DNA from: Bacteroidota bacterium
GTDB taxonomy: Bacteria > Bacteroidota > Bacteroidia > UKL13-3
NCBI GenBank assembly: GCA_027484685.1
Contig: JAIXSO010000014.1
Location: forward strand, 62,001 to 126,000
DNA length: 64,000 nucleotides
Direction of reading: 5' to 3'
The position numbers and the translations under genes are program-made. Under the pieces are notes generated by a model. It did not search any database. It worked only from the letters and a program-made list of their open reading frames with translations, and was not told the DNA's origin. Shown here in pieces: positions 54,210 through 62,318 of the stretch (position 1 is the first letter of the stretch; each line of letters opens with the position of its first letter).

Positions 54210-55070
54210 ATGAATAACCCAGTAATTAAAAGACGAACTTTTATAAAAAAAAGTTTTAAAAGTTTGATTGGAATTGGCGTTTTAAGTGGTTTATATGCTT
54301 GGCAAATTGAGCCATTTTGGTTAGAATTTGTAAGGGTAAAAATGCCAATTAAGAACTTACCCAATAATTTAATTGGAAAAACTTTATTGCAAATAAGTGA
54401 TATACATGTTGGTAAAAATTTTGATTATCATTTTATTATAAAATCTTTCAAAAAGGCACAAGAGTTAAATCCCGATTTTGTGGTTTATACTGGCGATTTT
54501 ATTACCTCTGATAAAGATGAAGTACGTTATGATTATTTAAATGAAGTATTGCAAAATTCTGTTAAGGGTAAATTAGGAACAATTGGAATTTTAGGAAATC
54601 ATGATTACGGACGAAATTGGTCTCAACAACATGTTGCACATAAAATAAGTGACATGCTAACTAATAATGGCATTAAACTTTTACAAAACGAAAGCGTTAA
54701 TATTAATGAACTAAATTTTATAGGATTTGATGATTACTGGGGACTCAACTTTAATCCAATTGAAGCAATGAAAAACCATGATAAATACTTAGCAAATATT
54801 GTACTTTGCCATAATCCAGACGTTTGCGATTTAGATATTTGGAGTGATTATGATAGTTGGATTTTATCAGGTCATACGCATGGAGGACAGGTAAAACCTC
54901 CATTTTTACCACCATTAATTTTACCAACACAAAATAAAAACTATACCTCTGGGAAATTTAATTTAGCTAACGGAAAAACACTTTATATCAATAGAGCATT
55001 AGGTCATTTAAAACAAATTAGATTTAATGTAAGACCTGAAATTACCATTTTTGAATTAAATAAAGTTTGA
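54210..55070 (+). CDS. Membrane-anchored calcineurin-like metallophosphoesterase
   Basis: The 286-residue protein has an N-terminal hydrophobic anchor (SLIGIGVLSGLYAW). It has all five metal-binding blocks of the metallophosphoesterase fold: ISDIHVG, YTGDFI, LGNHDYG, LCHNPDV and SGHTHGGQ. This is the YkuE/LpxH-related layout, but the substrate cannot be told. It lies 61 bases after the DUF4143 gene on the same strand. Confidence 0.8.
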   Translation: MNNPVIKRRTFIKKSFKSLIGIGVLSGLYAWQIEPFWLEFVRVKMPIKNLPNNLIGKTLLQISDIHVGKNFDYHFIIKSFKKAQELNPDFVVYTGDFITSDKDEVRYDYLNEVLQNSVKGKLGTIGILGNHDYGRNWSQQHVAHKISDMLTNNGIKLLQNESVNINELNFIGFDDYWGLNFNPIEAMKNHDKYLANIVLCHNPDVCDLDIWSDYDSWILSGHTHGGQVKPPFLPPLILPTQNKNYTSGKFNLANGKTLYINRALGHLKQIRFNVRPEITIFELNKV

Positions 55071-55111
55071 ATTGATAACTATCTAACTTAAATTGCATAA
55101 AACTAACAAGT

Positions 55112-55468
55112 ATGCTTACAGCCATCAATCCTAAATTACCCATGCGAGATAAAACCATCACGCGCAATTTTTATATAAACCAATTGGGGTTTAATGAATT
55201 TGGTAGCCAAGACTTTGAAGGTTATTTAATGGTTGAAAAAGATGCTATTCAAATTCATTTTTTTGAATTTAAAACGCTCAATCCGCTTGAAAATTATGGT
55301 CAGGTTTATATTAGAACAAACCAAATAGAACAAGTTTATCAAGCATTTATGGATAATGGTGTTATGATACATCCCAACGCACCATTACAAATAAAACCTT
55401 GGGGACAAAAAGAATTTTCAATTATTGATCCTGACCATAATTTGTTAACTTTTGGAGAGAGTTTGTAA
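55112..55468 (+). CDS. VOC-family (glyoxalase/bleomycin resistance-like) protein
   Basis: The 118-residue protein has the VOC pattern: KLPMRDKTITRNFYINQLGF, DAIQIHFFEF and a closing IIDPDHNLLTFGE. Such proteins can bind bleomycin-type drugs or be small dioxygenases. The length and the PMRDK start suggest the bleomycin-binding group, without a claim of resistance. It lies 41 bases after the phosphoesterase gene. Confidence 0.75.
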   Translation: MLTAINPKLPMRDKTITRNFYINQLGFNEFGSQDFEGYLMVEKDAIQIHFFEFKTLNPLENYGQVYIRTNQIEQVYQAFMDNGVMIHPNAPLQIKPWGQKEFSIIDPDHNLLTFGESL

Positions 55469-55481
55469 TCAAATAACAACC

Positions 55482-57335
55482 TTACCTAATAATAGTTAAA
55501 GTACCGTTTTCGGTATTTAAATAATCAATAGCTTCTGAAGAGTAATTAATGTGGTAAACATATACGTCTTCTGGCAAAGGAATGCCATTAATTGTTCCAT
55601 CCCATTTATTCAAATAATCGTTTGATTGATAAACCAATTGCCCCCATCTGTTGTAAACTTCAATATTAAAAAACTCAATGTATTTTCCCGTAAAATTTAA
55701 ATAATCATTTACGCCATCATTATTAGGAGTAAAGGCAGTTGGCATATAAAATATGGGTTTACAAGCATCTTTTATATTTATGGTATCAGTATTTTCACAA
55801 CCAAATTGATTGATAACAGTATGCCAATATTTACCAGATTTATTAATGGTTATAGTATTATTTTCTATATTAATTGGAAACCAAATGTTCTTAATAAAAC
55901 TATTGGCTTTGAGTGTAATGGTATCGTTGTTTTCTGAACATAAAAACCTTGGACCAACAATTTCAATTTGTGGTAGCGCTTTTTCTGTTACAATTACAGT
56001 ATCGTAATTATAACAAAATGAATCCTTTACTGAGAGGACATTAACACCACTTTTATTAACCAATAATGTTTTTGCATTGGTACTACTATTCCATTGGTAT
56101 TGATATAAATCGTTATTGAGTTTATTACCTATTTCTATTACACTTCCTTTGCAAAAAAAGGTATCTGCTTGGTAAAATATGTTTGGTTTTTCCTTAGCTC
56201 CAACATTAAAAGTATCAATTCTTACACAGCCGTTTTCTTCGGCTTTTAACCAGTATTTTCCAACACCTTGTAATACAGTAAATGAATCCGTAGCACCATT
56301 ACTCCAAGTATATTTTGGCAATCCAGAAGACAATGTAATGGCTAAATCACTTTTATCGCAAATGGTAGTATCGGAAAGCAATTGATTGTAAATATGAGGT
56401 GTTTTTATTACCAAAAACGAATCGTTAAACGAACTGCCATCAGGCAAAAAATTGGTTATCCAAACAGTGGTTTCAGTTTTAAAATAACGCGTTCTGTTCA
56501 TAGTATCGCCATTATTCCACCTGAATTTATTAATGGTTGATTTTACATCAATGGCAACCGAATCTGATTGATTACATAAATATTTAGTAACCTTAGTTTG
56601 TTTTTCTATAAGGCTTATATCATCAATAAAAATATAAACTTGGCCTATTAAACTTGCATCAGGTTTTTGGGTTCCTAAGTTATAAGGTGTGCATTCAAAA
56701 TCCTTTAAAAAATTGCCAATGGTAAGCCATTGCTCCCCTCCTATTGCTTTAAACGAACCTGAAACTTTATACCAAATGCTTGAATCTACCAAAGGTGCAT
56801 TATTGTTTATCTGTGGATTACAATTGAGAGAAACTTTTGATGAAAAATCTTCCAATTTGTTTACAGATACATAAGCCGAAATATTACTTACCGATTTAGC
56901 TCCTGTTGGCGATAAATAATAGGTAACTTCATATTCTTTATTGGCTATCAAAGGAGCAGATAATTGAATTTGAATATATTCTCGTAAACCATCGAAACTG
57001 GAGTTTTGGTTATAGTAGGCTATTAAACCAACATAAGCATTTCCTTGATGTGGTTGTTGATATCCAGCTTCATTTAAAGGAACTCCAGCGGTGTTGGTAG
57101 TTAAATTGCAAGTATTAAAATAATCAGGAGTACCAATACTTGGCCTAATCCAATTTAAAACGGTAGGAAAAACGGTGGTTGACGTTTCTATAGAAGAGTT
57201 GGCTCTTGGGCAACCATTGAAGTTTTCGAAGCTGGCATTGGGCACAAAATTAGTTTGGGCTAATAAACTATGGTTTAAAAGCCCTATAAATAATATAATT
57301 TTTAAAAAATTAACTATCTTCTCTGTTAACACCAT
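55482..57335 (-). CDS. T9SS type B (gliding motility-associated C-terminal domain) secreted protein
   Basis: From the ATG at 57335 the product has about 617 residues and a signal peptide ending LLAQ. An earlier start at 57377 would extend the overlap with the cupin gene and adds a second hydrophobic block, so the later one is preferred. The N-terminal domain (FVPNASFENFNGCP, a galactose-binding-like fold) is followed by Ig-like repeats (WSNGATDSFTV, YQWNSSTNAKTLLV). The C-terminus is a type B sorting domain: MPTAFTPNNDGVNDYLNF, VYNRWGQLVYQS, WDGTINGIPLP. It is exported by T9SS and usually stays linked to the surface. Confidence 0.85.
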   Translation of the reverse strand: MVLTEKIVNFLKIILFIGLLNHSLLAQTNFVPNASFENFNGCPRANSSIETSTTVFPTVLNWIRPSIGTPDYFNTCNLTTNTAGVPLNEAGYQQPHQGNAYVGLIAYYNQNSSFDGLREYIQIQLSAPLIANKEYEVTYYLSPTGAKSVSNISAYVSVNKLEDFSSKVSLNCNPQINNNAPLVDSSIWYKVSGSFKAIGGEQWLTIGNFLKDFECTPYNLGTQKPDASLIGQVYIFIDDISLIEKQTKVTKYLCNQSDSVAIDVKSTINKFRWNNGDTMNRTRYFKTETTVWITNFLPDGSSFNDSFLVIKTPHIYNQLLSDTTICDKSDLAITLSSGLPKYTWSNGATDSFTVLQGVGKYWLKAEENGCVRIDTFNVGAKEKPNIFYQADTFFCKGSVIEIGNKLNNDLYQYQWNSSTNAKTLLVNKSGVNVLSVKDSFCYNYDTVIVTEKALPQIEIVGPRFLCSENNDTITLKANSFIKNIWFPINIENNTITINKSGKYWHTVINQFGCENTDTINIKDACKPIFYMPTAFTPNNDGVNDYLNFTGKYIEFFNIEVYNRWGQLVYQSNDYLNKWDGTINGIPLPEDVYVYHINYSSEAIDYLNTENGTLTIIR

Positions 57336-57675
57336 CAATTGAAAAAGCAGGTATACAAATACTCCAATAATCAGCACTTTCGGAAAACGGGTTGCTATAC
57401 CTAATTTTGGCTCCCGCTTTAATTAAAATAGTTTGTCCAGCTTCTATAATTACAGTTTCGCCATCTATTTCTATTTGCTTTTTACCTTTTATCATAATGG
57501 TGACTTCATCAAAATTTGGTGTTTGATGTGGTTCGCTCCATCCAGCAGGAGCCACCATGTGTGCCACACTAAACTTATTTTCGGCTGTACTAGCCAAACC
57601 AAAATGTTCTTCTATTAATTTACCATCGGTAGTTGGTACTACAAATGGCTCATTTTGAATTTTATACTTCTTCAT
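57310..57675 (-). CDS. Small cupin-domain protein
   Basis: The 121-residue protein is a single cupin barrel: WSEPHQTPNFDEVTIMIKGKK (His, Glu of motif 1) and GQTILIKAGAKIRYSNP (motif 2). The metal ligands are incomplete in motif 2, so a metal-independent role is possible. It overlaps the start of the T9SS type B gene, so the two are likely co-transcribed. Substrate unknown. Confidence 0.7.
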   Translation of the reverse strand: MKKYKIQNEPFVVPTTDGKLIEEHFGLASTAENKFSVAHMVAPAGWSEPHQTPNFDEVTIMIKGKKQIEIDGETVIIEAGQTILIKAGAKIRYSNPFSESADYWSICIPAFSIDGVNREDS

Positions 57676-57756
57676 TTATTTATTTAAAAATTTCTAGCTT
57701 ATAAAAATAATATTTTAAAATTAATAAGTGTATTCTTGCCAAAAATATATCAAAAA

Positions 57757-58356
57757 ATGACCATTACCTTATTTATCATTATTGCTACTTGTTTAATCAG
57801 TTTTTTGTGTTTTAATAATGAAGATTCGAAAATGAAATTAATATTTCATCCTTACACCATTAACAAGGATAAAAGCCAATGGATGCGCTTTATCAGCGGT
57901 GGTTTTATTCATGCTGATTATTGGCATTTAGGATTTAATATGTATGCGTTGTATGGTTTTGGTGAGGTTTTGGAGCGCAGTTTTTTTCCCATGGTTTTTG
58001 GTAATTATTACAAATTAGCCTATATACTTTTTTATTTAAGTGCCATTGCTTTTGCAGATGTTTACACCTATTTTAAGCATAAAAATAATTCGAGCTATTA
58101 TTCGCTTGGAGCTTCGGGTGCAGTTTCAGCAGTGGTTTTTGCTTGTATATTATTTGCTCCCAATTTATTAATAATGGGTATGCCCGGATGGCTTTATGGA
58201 TTAATTTACTTAGGTTTTTCGAGCTATGCTGCTAAACGTAATTTAGGAAACATAGCCCATGATGCACATATTTGGGGCTCCGTTTATGGATTAATGTTAC
58301 CATTAATATTCAAACCTTCGTTATACCTAGATTTTATTAATCAAATTTTACATTAA
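57757..58356 (+). CDS. Rhomboid-family intramembrane serine protease-like protein
   Basis: The ATG at 57757 (MTITLFIIIATCL) gives 199 residues and a clean first membrane segment; a TTG 21 bases upstream is possible. About six hydrophobic segments are present. The catalytic serine is in YSLGASGAVSAVVF and the histidine in AHDAHIWGSVYG. FIHADYWHLGFNMYALYGFG is the L1/TM2 motif of rhomboids. It cleaves or binds membrane proteins within the bilayer. The gene converges on the outer-membrane protein gene, with a four-base overlap. Confidence 0.85.
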   Translation: MTITLFIIIATCLISFLCFNNEDSKMKLIFHPYTINKDKSQWMRFISGGFIHADYWHLGFNMYALYGFGEVLERSFFPMVFGNYYKLAYILFYLSAIAFADVYTYFKHKNNSSYYSLGASGAVSAVVFACILFAPNLLIMGMPGWLYGLIYLGFSSYAAKRNLGNIAHDAHIWGSVYGLMLPLIFKPSLYLDFINQILH

Positions 58357-58949
58357 AACACAAAACCAATTCTTATATCGAATGGACTTGCATAAAAGCT
58401 AGTATTGGTATTGTACAATAAATCATATAGAGCAACTATATAAACACCTGTTCCTCCTGGCATGTAACCACCTCCAACAAAAGCGCTATTACTAAATCTT
58501 GATATATCTGCCCTTGATAATTCATCATAAATTTTATAACTCAAACCTAAATATTCAACATGAGCAAATATATTGTCATTGATTAAATATCTGCCAAAAA
58601 CACCAGGACCAAAAGCATTTACCGATTGCGTGAAATTTTTCCCTGTTGTTAATTGAAAAGTTCTTGAACTATAAATGTATAATGGACATAAACCAGCTTG
58701 GAATTTATCAGTAATTTTATAACCAACAATAGGCTGAACCATAAAAAAAGAAGACACATTACCCAAACTTCCACCAATATTTCCACCATAAATCATTTTG
58801 TCTTTCCAACTATCATTGCTTCCATAGGTTTCGTCAGCTTGCTTTTGTTCTTCTACTTTTTGCTTATCTAACTCAGGCGTTTTACGCTGCGCAGTGGCTA
58901 TATTTATAAAAAAAACTACTGTTAAAATCGTTAAAACTATTCTATTCAT
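58353..58949 (-). CDS. Outer-membrane beta-barrel protein
   Basis: The 198-residue product has a signal peptide (cut after ATAQ), a charged linker (KQKVEEQKQADETYG), and then alternating strands with glycines and aromatics ending in FDIRIGFVF. It looks like a small barrel of 8 strands or so, of the OmpA/opacity type. No known function. Confidence 0.7.
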   Translation of the reverse strand: MNRIVLTILTVVFFINIATAQRKTPELDKQKVEEQKQADETYGSNDSWKDKMIYGGNIGGSLGNVSSFFMVQPIVGYKITDKFQAGLCPLYIYSSRTFQLTTGKNFTQSVNAFGPGVFGRYLINDNIFAHVEYLGLSYKIYDELSRADISRFSNSAFVGGGYMPGGTGVYIVALYDLLYNTNTSFYASPFDIRIGFVF

Positions 58950-59050
58950 AATATGATGTTAATTAATTGGCTCAAATTTATTGCGTTTATTTTGGTTATT
59001 TCAATCCTTAATTCTTAATTTGACAATTATCAAACTAATTAAGTTGCATT

Positions 59051-60124
59051 ATGACAAAAGTACACAATTTTTCAGCAGGTCCTGCTATTTTACCTCAATC
59101 GGCTATAGATGCTAGTATTGAAGCCTTAAAAAACTTTTCAGGAACAGGTTTATCATTAATTGAAGTAAGCCATAGAAGTAAAGAATACGAAGCAGTAGTA
59201 GAAGAAGCTTGCCAATTAGTAAGAGATATATTGAATTTAAGCGATGAGTATGCTGTATTGTTTTTACAAGGTGGTGCTTCTACTCAATTTGATATGATTC
59301 CAATGAATTTATTAGACGAAGGCGAAACAGCAGCCTATGTAAATACAGGTGTTTGGGCTAGTAGAGCTATAAAAGAAGCTAAAATGTTTGGAAACGTAAA
59401 TGTATTGGCAAGTAGCGAGGATAAAAACTTTAATTATATTCCTAAAAACTACACCATTCCAAGCGATGTAAAGTATTTCCATTGCACTAGCAATAATACT
59501 ATTTATGGTACCGAAATGTTTGATTTCCCTAAAACAGAAGTTCCATTAATTTGCGATATGAGTTCTGATATTTTTAGTCGCCCTTTTGATGCCAGTCAAT
59601 TTGATTTAATATATGCTGGTGCTCAAAAAAATATGGGACCTGCAGGTACCACTTTGGTAATTATAAAAAAGAGTTTAGTAGGCAAAGCAAAACGTAAAGT
59701 ACCTACCATGCTTGATTATAAACCACATGTAGAAAATGGAAGTATGTATAATACACCAAGTGTATTTGCCATTTTTGTTTGTATGCATACTTTACGTTGG
59801 ATTAAAGAAATTGGTTTAGAAGCTATGGAAGTAAGAAACAAAGCCAAAGCCGATTTATTATATGCTGAAATTGACAGAAACCCATTATTTGAAGGTACGG
59901 TAGTTAAAGAAGACAGAAGCCGCATGAATGTAAACTTTGTAACTACCAATAAAGAACACGAAGCTGAGTTTTTAAAATTCTGCGAAAGCAAAAATTTAAG
60001 CGGCTTAAAAGGACATCGCTCAGTAGGTGGTTTACGTGCTAGTTTGTACAATGCATTACCAATTGAAAGTGTTCAAGTTTTGGTTGATACTATGAAGGAG
60101 TTTGAAGCCCTTAAAAATGGTTAA
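59051..60124 (+). CDS. serC: Phosphoserine aminotransferase
   Basis: The 357-residue PLP enzyme converts 3-phosphohydroxypyruvate to phosphoserine. Motifs include NFSAGPAILPQSAI, GTGLSLIEVSHRS, LFLQGGASTQFDMIPMN, TSNNTIYGTEMF and YAGAQKNMGPAG (PLP lysine about residue 193). SGLKGHRSVGGLRASLYNA is the phosphate-binding end. It works with serA downstream; the pair is interrupted by a small foreign gene. Confidence 0.95.
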   Translation: MTKVHNFSAGPAILPQSAIDASIEALKNFSGTGLSLIEVSHRSKEYEAVVEEACQLVRDILNLSDEYAVLFLQGGASTQFDMIPMNLLDEGETAAYVNTGVWASRAIKEAKMFGNVNVLASSEDKNFNYIPKNYTIPSDVKYFHCTSNNTIYGTEMFDFPKTEVPLICDMSSDIFSRPFDASQFDLIYAGAQKNMGPAGTTLVIIKKSLVGKAKRKVPTMLDYKPHVENGSMYNTPSVFAIFVCMHTLRWIKEIGLEAMEVRNKAKADLLYAEIDRNPLFEGTVVKEDRSRMNVNFVTTNKEHEAEFLKFCESKNLSGLKGHRSVGGLRASLYNALPIESVQVLVDTMKEFEALKNG

Positions 60125-60158
60125 TTGAATTAATAAGGTTAATTGGGTTAAATAAGTT

Positions 60159-60530
60159 ATGTTTTTAAGTTTTGAGGAGCTAGAGGCATGGAAAGAATGT
60201 AGAAAACTTAGGCAAATGATTTCTACTTTGACTAAATCGTTTCCTGAAACAGAAAAATTTAGACTTACAGACCAAATTTTAAGGTCATCAAAATCTGGTT
60301 GTGCCAATATTGCTGAAGGACACGGAAGATATCATTATCAAGAAAATATACAATTCTGTAGAATAGCTAGAGGCTCACTTTCTGAAACACATAACCATTT
60401 AACAGATGCTTTGGATGAAAAATATATTTCAGATGAAGATTTTGAAACTCATGTAACCCAAATAAAACTTTGTACACGAATTTTAAATGGATATATCAAC
60501 TATTTAGAAAAACAAAAAATAAGTAAGTAA
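60159..60530 (+). CDS. Four-helix-bundle protein (23S rRNA intervening-sequence type)
   Basis: The 123-residue protein fits the four-helix-bundle/IVS family: EELEAWKECRKLRQM, FRLTDQILRSSKSGCANIAEGHGRY, FCRIARGSLSETHNHL. Family members are found inside 23S rRNA introns, near diversity-generating retroelements, and as lone genes in Bacteroidota. Its cellular role is unresolved. It splits the serC-serA pair. The flanks have GGTTAATTGGGTTAA before and CCTATTAACC..CAACCTT after, roughly inverted, as if it were a cassette. Confidence 0.85.
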   Translation: MFLSFEELEAWKECRKLRQMISTLTKSFPETEKFRLTDQILRSSKSGCANIAEGHGRYHYQENIQFCRIARGSLSETHNHLTDALDEKYISDEDFETHVTQIKLCTRILNGYINYLEKQKISK

Positions 60531-60588
60531 ATTTTATAAAAACCTATTAACCTATAAACATAATCAACACATCAACCTTAAAAAAACT

Positions 60589-61557
60589 ATGACAAAAATA
60601 TTAGCAAACGATGGCATTGATGCCAATGGAAAAAAGATACTTGAAGACGCTGGTTTTACAGTAATTACTGAAAAAATTGCTCAAGAAAATTTATTAACCG
60701 AGTTAAATAATTTTGATGCTATTTTGGTACGCAGTGCTACTAAAGTTCGCAAAGAATTAATTGATGCTTGCCCCAATTTAAAATTAATTGGTCGCGGTGG
60801 CGTTGGTATGGACAATATTGATGTAGAATATGCTAAAAACAAAGGTATTAAGGTTATCAATACACCTGCTTCTTCATCAGTTAGTGTGGCTGAATTAGTA
60901 TTTGCACATATATTTTCGGCAGCACGCTTAATTCAAGTAACTAACCGAGTAATGCCAAATGAAGGCAATACCAAATTTAACGATTTGAAAAAAGTTGCTT
61001 CTAACGGAATTGAATTACAAGGCAAAACCATGGGTATTTTTGGTTTTGGAAGAATTGGGCAAGAAGTAGCAAAAATGGCCATTGGCCTTGGAATGCATGT
61101 GTTGGCTTTTGATCCTTATGTAGAAAAAGTTGATTTAAGTTTAAACTTACCTGCTTTAGGTCAAAATAACTCACGCATTAAAGTTACCATTAATACAGTA
61201 AGCGATGAAAGTGTGTTAACTCATGCTGATTTTATTACTTTCCACTTACCTTTTAACGAAGGTGACAAACCCATTGTAGATGCGGCTAAAATGGCTAAAA
61301 TGAAACGTGGTGTTGGTTTAGTTAATTGCTCACGTGGTGGTGTAATTAGCGAAAGCGATTTATTGGCAGCCTTAAACTCAGGTCAAGTTGGATTTGCAGG
61401 ATTAGATGTTTTTGAAAAAGAACCACCTGTTAATATGGATATTTTAAAACACGATAATGTGAGTTTAAGTCCACATATTGGCGGAAGTACCAAAGAGGCT
61501 CAAAACCGTATTGGTATTGAACTTGCCGAAAAAGTAATTGAGTTTTTTAAGAACTAA
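60589..61557 (+). CDS. serA: D-3-phosphoglycerate dehydrogenase-like enzyme
   Basis: The 322-residue D-2-hydroxyacid dehydrogenase has the NAD motif GIFGFGRIGQEVA and the catalytic LVNCSRGGVISESD region with its arginine. GLDVFEKEPP (Glu) and LSPHIGGSTKEAQ (His) are also present. No ACT domain is present, as in many short SerA proteins. Its position after serC supports the serine-pathway role, catalysing the first step from 3-phosphoglycerate. Confidence 0.88.
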   Translation: MTKILANDGIDANGKKILEDAGFTVITEKIAQENLLTELNNFDAILVRSATKVRKELIDACPNLKLIGRGGVGMDNIDVEYAKNKGIKVINTPASSSVSVAELVFAHIFSAARLIQVTNRVMPNEGNTKFNDLKKVASNGIELQGKTMGIFGFGRIGQEVAKMAIGLGMHVLAFDPYVEKVDLSLNLPALGQNNSRIKVTINTVSDESVLTHADFITFHLPFNEGDKPIVDAAKMAKMKRGVGLVNCSRGGVISESDLLAALNSGQVGFAGLDVFEKEPPVNMDILKHDNVSLSPHIGGSTKEAQNRIGIELAEKVIEFFKN

Positions 61558-61574
61558 TTTATTTTATAAAAAAG

Positions 61575-61612
61575 AAAAAGCCGTTTTAGTTAAGCTAAAG
61601 CGGCTTTTTTTT
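61575..61612. terminator. Bidirectional rho-independent terminator
   Basis: AAAAAGCCG and CGGCTTTTT pair, with an inner TTTAG/CTAAA stem. T runs on both strands suit the convergent serA and small hypothetical genes. Confidence 0.85.
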
Positions 61613-61621
61613 GCAAAAAAT

Positions 61622-61987
61622 TTACACTTGGTCTGTAATACGTTTTACTATTAGCTGACTAATACGTTTATTTATTTCCGTTTGGTTTTTCAAATAAAAA
61701 TCTGTTTCCATTTGTGTAAATAAACCAATGGTTAAGCCTATTAATTGTTGTTTTAGTACTTGATTTTTTTGAACAATTGATTGTATAAACAATTGCTTTT
61801 CTTGCACATTACTAGGTAATTTTAAATTCAACATTTGGTTTTTAACCAAAGCTAAAATCAATTCGTTTTGAAACTTTAAAATTGGCCTTAAAGTGTTATT
61901 TTGAAAATCTTCATCAGTTAAACTCACTTTGGTTTCATCAGTTATAATGCTTGGTCGTAAGGCCAATATTTGTTCCGTTCTATTCAT
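61622..61987 (-). CDS. Small conserved-looking cytosolic protein, unknown function
   Basis: The 121-residue all-helical protein (MNRTEQILALRPS, LRPILKFQNELILALVKNQ, ISQLIVKRITDQV) has no signal peptide and no catalytic motif that I know. Good codon structure, a clean ATG and the shared terminator support it as a real gene. Nothing about its partners is visible. Confidence 0.6.
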   Translation of the reverse strand: MNRTEQILALRPSIITDETKVSLTDEDFQNNTLRPILKFQNELILALVKNQMLNLKLPSNVQEKQLFIQSIVQKNQVLKQQLIGLTIGLFTQMETDFYLKNQTEINKRISQLIVKRITDQV

Positions 61988-62318
61988 ATTGTTTTGTTAG
62001 TTTTATAAAGATAAAATACATTTATTTGTTTTAAAATAATGGAAGCAATTTTTAGCAAAGCAATAAAGCACTTAAGCAAAGACCCTATTTTTTGAAGAGA
62101 AAATTCAAGATTTTTTATGGGAATCAAATAAATTGTAATATTCACAACTTTCTTACTTCCAATATTTAACAATCAAAAACTATTTTTCCTTAAAACCATT
62201 TTAAAACAACTAATTAAATAAGTGCTTCACAATAAAGCCTTTTAGTTTTTGTGTATTTCGTGTTAGTTTCTTATAAAGTTGGCATATTATTTTGCCTTTT
62301 TATTTTTAAACTAAATAC
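61988..62318. other. Spacer upstream of the SMC-like ATPase
   Basis: A 331-bp AT-rich spacer between divergent genes. I see no gene, strong palindrome or repeat copy. A TATTATTTTG box at 62285-62294, 24 bases before the plus-strand ATG, is a weak promoter candidate. Confidence 0.5.

Noticed and set aside
59051-61557. Riboswitch or attenuator in the serine genes
   Set aside because: The short upstream and intergenic stretches show no conserved structured leader; only simple repeats are seen.
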